Below, in pieces: positions 60,108 through 64,000 of a stretch of 64,000 nt of DNA (position 1 is its first letter; each line of letters starts with the position of its first letter). Source of the stretch: CAILHX01 sp964511385 (GTDB taxonomy: Bacteria > Pseudomonadota > Gammaproteobacteria > Burkholderiales > Methylophilaceae); contig CAZEFE010000007.1 in assembly GCA_964511385.1 (NCBI GenBank), positions 153,991 to 217,990 of the forward strand, given 5' to 3'. The position numbers and the translations under genes are program-made. The notes beneath the pieces are model-generated. The model was given only the letters and a program-made list of their open reading frames with translations. It was not told the origin of the DNA and did not search any database.

Positions 60108-61187
60108 TCAAGAGGCCAGATGAATCGCACCGAGGATGCGATAACCTTTGGCCCCGGTAACGGCGGGGAGGTTGCCGGGTTTGCCTTCCAGTGTCTGTTT
60201 GGCCAGCCAGGCAAACGCTGCGGCTTCAACCCAGTCAGCGGCGATGCCCAGTTCGTCAGTCAACGCAATGCGTACCTGAGGCAGCAATGCCGTGAGGCGC
60301 GTGGTCAAGGCCCGGTTATGCGCGCCGCCACCGCACAGGTAGAGTTCTTGCGAGCCGGGGCAGTATGCCGTAATTGCGTCGGCAATCCCCCGCACCGTTA
60401 GTTCCAGCAGGGTTGCCTGCACGTCCTGCGGGCGGTATTCCGGTCGCAGCATTTGTTCCAGCCAAGCTATGTTGAACATGTCGCGTCCGGTGCTTTTGGG
60501 CGGGGGCAGGCTGAAGAATGGGTGGGCAAGCATCTCCTCCAGCAACGGTGGCAGTACGTTGCCGGTGGCAGCCCATTCGCCGCCGTTGTCGTAGGCCTTG
60601 CCGGTATGTTTCTGGCACCACGCGTCCATCAGCAGATTGCCAAGGCCGCAATCAAACCCGGTGACCTCGCCGGAATAAGGCAGATCCGTCAGATTGGAAA
60701 TGCCGCCAATATTGAGGATGGTTCGATGAATGTCGGCATGTCCGAATACGCTGCGATGAAAGGCGGGAACCAGTGGTGCGCCTTGTCCGCCGGCAGCAAT
60801 GTCCCGGCTACGGAAATCTGCCACCACAGCAATGCCGCAACGTTCAGCCAGTAAGGCCGGATTGTTCAGTTGCAGGGTGAACCCCAGTTCTGGGCGGTGG
60901 CGTATGGTTTGTCCATGGCACCCAATGGCGTGAATCACGGTGTCTTCGTCTAGCAAGGCTTTTACGGTTTGGGCATAGAGTTCGGCAAGCCGTATGGATA
61001 CGGTCTGGCTGTGTTCGAGCTCATTGTGGCTCGGCTCGTGCAGGCGTAGCAGCACCTGTTTCAGTTCGTCAGGATAGGGGAGAAATGCTGTTTTGCAGAC
61101 ACGACCTGAGTCGCCATCAAATGAAACCAGCACGGCATCAACGCCATCCAGGCTCGTCCCAGACATGAGCCCGATGTAGTGCTGCAT
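60108..61187 (-). CDS. anmK: Anhydro-N-acetylmuramic acid kinase
   Basis: A 359-aa ASKHA-fold kinase. It has MSGTSLDGVDAVLV at the N-terminus, HAIGCHGQTIRHRP, ILNIGGISNLTDLP, GFDCGLGNLLMDAWCQ and LYLCGGGAHNRAL. It converts anhydro-MurNAc to MurNAc-6-phosphate during wall recycling. It lies 5 nt downstream of the M23 peptidase gene, so both are likely cotranscribed. Confidence 0.96.
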   Translation of the reverse strand: MQHYIGLMSGTSLDGVDAVLVSFDGDSGRVCKTAFLPYPDELKQVLLRLHEPSHNELEHSQTVSIRLAELYAQTVKALLDEDTVIHAIGCHGQTIRHRPELGFTLQLNNPALLAERCGIAVVADFRSRDIAAGGQGAPLVPAFHRSVFGHADIHRTILNIGGISNLTDLPYSGEVTGFDCGLGNLLMDAWCQKHTGKAYDNGGEWAATGNVLPPLLEEMLAHPFFSLPPPKSTGRDMFNIAWLEQMLRPEYRPQDVQATLLELTVRGIADAITAYCPGSQELYLCGGGAHNRALTTRLTALLPQVRIALTDELGIAADWVEAAAFAWLAKQTLEGKPGNLPAVTGAKGYRILGAIHLAS

Positions 61188-61192
61188 GCCTG

Positions 61193-62530
61193 TTACTCTA
61201 ATGCTGCGAGGTCGGTGCCCCGCAGTAGGTCGAGCTGGGCGCTCAAGGGGGCTGCATACGACGCAAAGGCCGCGCGCTGGCTTGGTTGCAGCGGAATCGC
61301 TGTTGGTAGAGCCACTTTCAGCGGGTCGCGGTGCTCGCCATGGACCCTAAACTCATAATGCAGATGGGGCCCAGTGGCCAGTCCGGACATCCCGACGAAG
61401 CCGATAATGTCGCCTTGGCGAATTTGTTGGCCGCGCTTGATTCCCGGCGAGAATCTGGAGAGGTGACCATAAACGGTGTTGATTCCATTATTGTGTTGCA
61501 GGATGACTACGTTGCCGTATCCGCCTTGGGAACCGACAAAACTGACAGTGGCATCCGCAACCGCTTTGACGCGGGTGCCAACAGGGGCTGCATAATCAAC
61601 ACCTTTGTGGGCGCGCCAGGTTTGCAGGACAGGGTGGAATCTGGCTAGTGTGAAACCAGAGCTGATCCTTGAGAACTCCAGTGGGGAGCGCAAAAATGCC
61701 TTCTGCAAATTGGCGCCTTCTGGGGAGTAATAACTTTCGACACCGTGCTCGCCAAAGGCAATGCCGCGCAATGCCTTGCCCTTATTTACGAATTCGGCAG
61801 CCAGCACGCGTCCGGTTTTAACCAGTTCGCCATTGTTGAAAGCCGCCTCGTAAATGACGGTGAAGTGGTCGCCCTTGCGCAAGTCCAGATTGAAGTCTAT
61901 TTCAGAAGAAAAGATATCTGCGATTTTGGTCGCAATCGAATCCGGGATGCCGGCCCCATCAGTTGCGGCAAACAGCGAGCTTTCAATGGTTGCGGATTTA
62001 ACCAGCACCCGCTTTTCCATCACCATGGGCACTGTTTCTGCAACGTAGCCATTCTGCTCTGTTTTGCGCACAACCAGCGCATTTGTGGCGGATAGATGGA
62101 ACTGCAGTTCGATCAATTCGCCGCTAGGGGTTGTTTTGCTCAGCAGGGTGCGACCAGGCCCAAGATCCGTAGATAGCGCCCTGGCGGCGGTGGCATGCCT
62201 GAGGTAATCAATCGCGTCAGCGTTGCGGATGTGCAGGCGGTCAAGGACCGCGGCCAAGGTGTCCCCGCGACGAGTTTCATCCAAATGCCAGATGAATTCG
62301 GACTCGGAATCTGCTGCGGTGGATTCTTTAATGGATGCAATTTCTGGCAGAGCAATGTCATGCGCGACTTCAGTCACGGGCACATTAATGGGCGCCGTTC
62401 CGGGAGCGATGCCGAAAGCGGTGATAATGCCAAACAAGGGGAGGCTGGAAAGCGCAAGTAACCAGCGCAGCCGTTGCGCACGCGTTCTCTGAGGTTTCTT
62501 TTGCGATAGAATGACGTCTTTTTTCTGCAC
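61193..62530 (-). CDS. M23-family murein endopeptidase (MepM-like)
   Basis: A 445-aa product from a GTG. It has a basic N-terminus, one signal anchor (about 23-43) and an OapA/LysM-like region with a second domain (about 80-290). The C-terminal LytM domain carries the zinc ligands HKGVDYA and HLHYEF and the GMSGLATGPH motif. It cuts peptide cross-links to allow wall growth. It is paired with anmK and divergent from tyrS. Confidence 0.92.
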   Translation of the reverse strand: MQKKDVILSQKKPQRTRAQRLRWLLALSSLPLFGIITAFGIAPGTAPINVPVTEVAHDIALPEIASIKESTAADSESEFIWHLDETRRGDTLAAVLDRLHIRNADAIDYLRHATAARALSTDLGPGRTLLSKTTPSGELIELQFHLSATNALVVRKTEQNGYVAETVPMVMEKRVLVKSATIESSLFAATDGAGIPDSIATKIADIFSSEIDFNLDLRKGDHFTVIYEAAFNNGELVKTGRVLAAEFVNKGKALRGIAFGEHGVESYYSPEGANLQKAFLRSPLEFSRISSGFTLARFHPVLQTWRAHKGVDYAAPVGTRVKAVADATVSFVGSQGGYGNVVILQHNNGINTVYGHLSRFSPGIKRGQQIRQGDIIGFVGMSGLATGPHLHYEFRVHGEHRDPLKVALPTAIPLQPSQRAAFASYAAPLSAQLDLLRGTDLAALE

Positions 62531-62599
62531 TGATTTAACCTGAAATTGCTTATTCAGCGCAGGATGCTAACAGAATTTTTCACCCGGTGTAAGTTTGTC

Positions 62600-63808
62600 A
62601 TGGCTCAGTTGCCCTCTATTAATGAAGTGTTGGAAATCGCCAAGCGCGGTTGTGATGAGTTGCTTGTTGAGCAGGAATTGCTGGACAAGCTGAAACAGGG
62701 GCGCCCATTGCGCATCAAGGCCGGGTTCGACCCGACCGCCCCTGATTTGCATCTGGGGCATACGGTGCTTATTAATAAGCTGCGACAACTGCAGGATTTG
62801 GGGCACCACATTCTGTTCCTGATCGGGGATTTCACCGGGATGATCGGGGACCCGACGGGCAAAAGCGCTACGCGGCCGCCATTGACCCGTGAGCAGGTTA
62901 AAGAGAATGCGACCTCCTATACCGATCAGGTATTCAAGATACTGGATCGTGAGCGTACCGAGGTTGTTTTTAACTCGGCGTGGATGAACAAACTGGATGC
63001 GACCGACATGATCCGCTTGGCGTCGACGCACACGGTTGCGCGGATGTTGGAGCGGGATGACTTTCACAAGCGCTACAAAAGCAATCAGCCGATTGCCATT
63101 CACGAGTTCCTCTATCCTTTATTGCAGGGTTATGACTCGGTGGAGTTGAAAGCGGATTTGGAACTGGGTGGCACCGATCAGAAATTCAACCTGCTGATGG
63201 GGCGCGAGTTGCAAAAGCATTTTGGCCAATCGCCGCAATGTATTCTCACCATGCCGCTGTTGGAAGGGCTGGATGGCGTGAACAAGATGTCCAAGTCGCT
63301 GGGCAACTATGTTGGGATTAACGAGCCCGCGCAGGAAATCTTCGGCAAACTGATGTCCGTGTCCGATGATCTAATGTGGAAATATATTGAGCTGCTTTCG
63401 TTTGAGCCTCTGTCGGTCATTAAACAGTGGAAGCAGGATGTTGAGGCGGGGGCTAATCCGCGCAATATTAAAGTCAGGTTCGCTCAGGAGATTGTGACTC
63501 GCTTCCATAGTCGTGGAGCCGCTGAGCAGGCACTGCAGAATTTTGAACTGCGCTCTAAAGGCGGTGTGCCGGATGATGTGGCAGAGGTGCGGATTCAGGC
63601 GCAAGAGGGCGGGATTTCGATTGCGCACTTGCTGAAGCAGGCTGGCCTGGTGGATAGTTCGTCCGAGGCCGCGCGGATGATAGAGCAGGGCGGTGTCAGG
63701 TTGGATGGCGAAAGGGTCAGCGATAAGTCGTTGAAATTTAATGCTGGAGCCAGTTTTGTTGCGCAGGTAGGCAAGCGCAAGTTTGCAAAAATCACCATTT
63801 CTGGTTGA
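62600..63808 (+). CDS. tyrS: Tyrosyl-tRNA synthetase
   Basis: A 402-aa product from the ATG at 62600 (MAQLPSINEVLEIAKRG), chosen over upstream starts by family fit. It is a class I synthetase with the HIGH-equivalent HLGH (DLHLGHTVLINKL), GDFTGMIGDPTGKSATR, KMSKS (GVNKMSKSLGN) and a C-terminal S4 RNA-binding domain. The stop codon lies inside the -35 hexamer of the following tRNA promoter. Confidence 0.97.
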   Translation: MAQLPSINEVLEIAKRGCDELLVEQELLDKLKQGRPLRIKAGFDPTAPDLHLGHTVLINKLRQLQDLGHHILFLIGDFTGMIGDPTGKSATRPPLTREQVKENATSYTDQVFKILDRERTEVVFNSAWMNKLDATDMIRLASTHTVARMLERDDFHKRYKSNQPIAIHEFLYPLLQGYDSVELKADLELGGTDQKFNLLMGRELQKHFGQSPQCILTMPLLEGLDGVNKMSKSLGNYVGINEPAQEIFGKLMSVSDDLMWKYIELLSFEPLSVIKQWKQDVEAGANPRNIKVRFAQEIVTRFHSRGAAEQALQNFELRSKGGVPDDVAEVRIQAQEGGISIAHLLKQAGLVDSSSEAARMIEQGGVRLDGERVSDKSLKFNAGASFVAQVGKRKFAKITISG

Positions 63809-63834
63809 CACATAAATTCCAGGGGTGCTATAGT
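63805..63834 (+). promoter_or_regulatory. Promoter of the initiator tRNA gene
   Basis: TTGACA (63805-63810) overlaps the tyrS stop codon; after 18 nt comes TATAGT (63829-63834). The predicted start near 63841 gives a short leader before the tRNA at 63852. Confidence 0.75.
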
Positions 63835-63851
63835 TTCACCTCTCTACCGGA

Positions 63852-63928
63852 CGCGGGGTGGAGCAGTCTGGCAGCTCGTCGGGCTCATAACCCGAAGGTC
63901 GAAGGTTCAAATCCTTCCCCCGCAACCA
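63852..63928 (+). tRNA. Initiator tRNA-fMet (CAT)
   Basis: A 77-nt gene with CCA encoded. The acceptor stem is CGCGGGG / CCCCGCA, so position 1 is C and 72 is A, the mismatch that marks initiator tRNAs. The anticodon CAT is at 63886-63888, on a stem of three consecutive GC pairs (GGG/CCC), the other initiator hallmark. The T-loop GGTTCAAATCC is canonical. Confidence 0.97.
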
Positions 63929-63953
63929 AGTAAAGATTAAGCAGCAAATAAGT

Positions 63954-63981
63954 TTGACAGGGTGTGAATGATCTGTATAAT
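63954..63981 (+). promoter_or_regulatory. Consensus sigma70 promoter at the window end
   Basis: A perfect TTGACA (63954-63959), 16 nt, and a perfect TATAAT (63976-63981), followed by a GC-rich discriminator (GCGCACC) of the kind found at stringently controlled stable-RNA promoters. It probably drives an rRNA operon just beyond the window; that gene is not visible. Confidence 0.8.
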
Positions 63982-64000
63982 GCGCACCTCGCTTTTAACG

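Overview
The window looks like a chromosomal segment of a betaproteobacterium, probably of the Nitrosomonadales/Gallionellaceae type. This is inferred from gene content and order: hemDXY, metX-metW, ntrY-ntrX behind def-fmt-htpX-rsmB, dapF-DUF484-xerC, gmk-rpoZ-spoT-ridA-recG, argC-DUF6776-bactofilin-erpA and anmK-M23-tyrS. An SAH riboswitch sits in front of ahcY, and a cyanophycin cluster carries the DUF1854/ABC pair. GC is moderate to high, genes are packed tightly with many 4-nt stop/start overlaps, and no gap exceeds 300 nt. I see no phage, insertion sequence, CRISPR array or rRNA gene inside the window.

Layout. 1-4515: accC (cut by the window edge), accB, aroQ, tlpA-like, dsbD and cutA on the minus strand, with fxsA divergent. 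4565-8183: an AT-richer accessory block of four closely spaced minus-strand genes (zinc-ribbon membrane protein, 433-aa membrane protein, glycine-zipper lipoprotein, DUF2939 protein) and a divergent XRE regulator. 8249-16916: an NAD(P)H:ferredoxin-type reductase, then the cyanophycin locus (cphA', cphA on minus; ABC exporter and DUF1854 protein on plus). 16939-20163: xth, a small secreted Ala/Lys-rich protein and a TctD/TctE-like two-component system. 20150-27776: a minus-strand operon def-fmt-htpX-rsmB-DUF4390-ntrY-ntrX. 27845-31034: dprA, smg, a fliW homologue and a COG0523 GTPase. 31031-35895: SAM-cycle genes metF-ahcY (SAH riboswitch), an HD-GYP protein and metK. 36011-44122: dapF to recG housekeeping genes. 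44182-54362: prlC, a DUF4870 protein, prmC, an unknown gene, metXW, hemDXY, ubiC and ubiA. 54359-63808: YdcF-like protein, rplM-rpsI, argC-DUF6776-bactofilin-erpA, gltA, anmK, M23 peptidase and tyrS. The window ends with an initiator tRNA and a consensus sigma70 promoter that probably drives an rRNA operon just outside.

How it works together. The most interesting link is regulatory. The promoter of the cyanophycin synthetase pair and the intergenic region beside the two-component system share an almost identical direct-repeat site. On the minus strand it reads GTAAGG-N5-GTAAGG, followed after 9 nt by a -10-like hexamer in both places. This suggests that the two-component system controls cyanophycin storage and a small secreted protein. 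The two synthetases also show complementary decay: CphA' has lost the Mur-ligase P-loop lysine, while CphA has a diverged N-domain. That points to division of labour or a hetero-complex.
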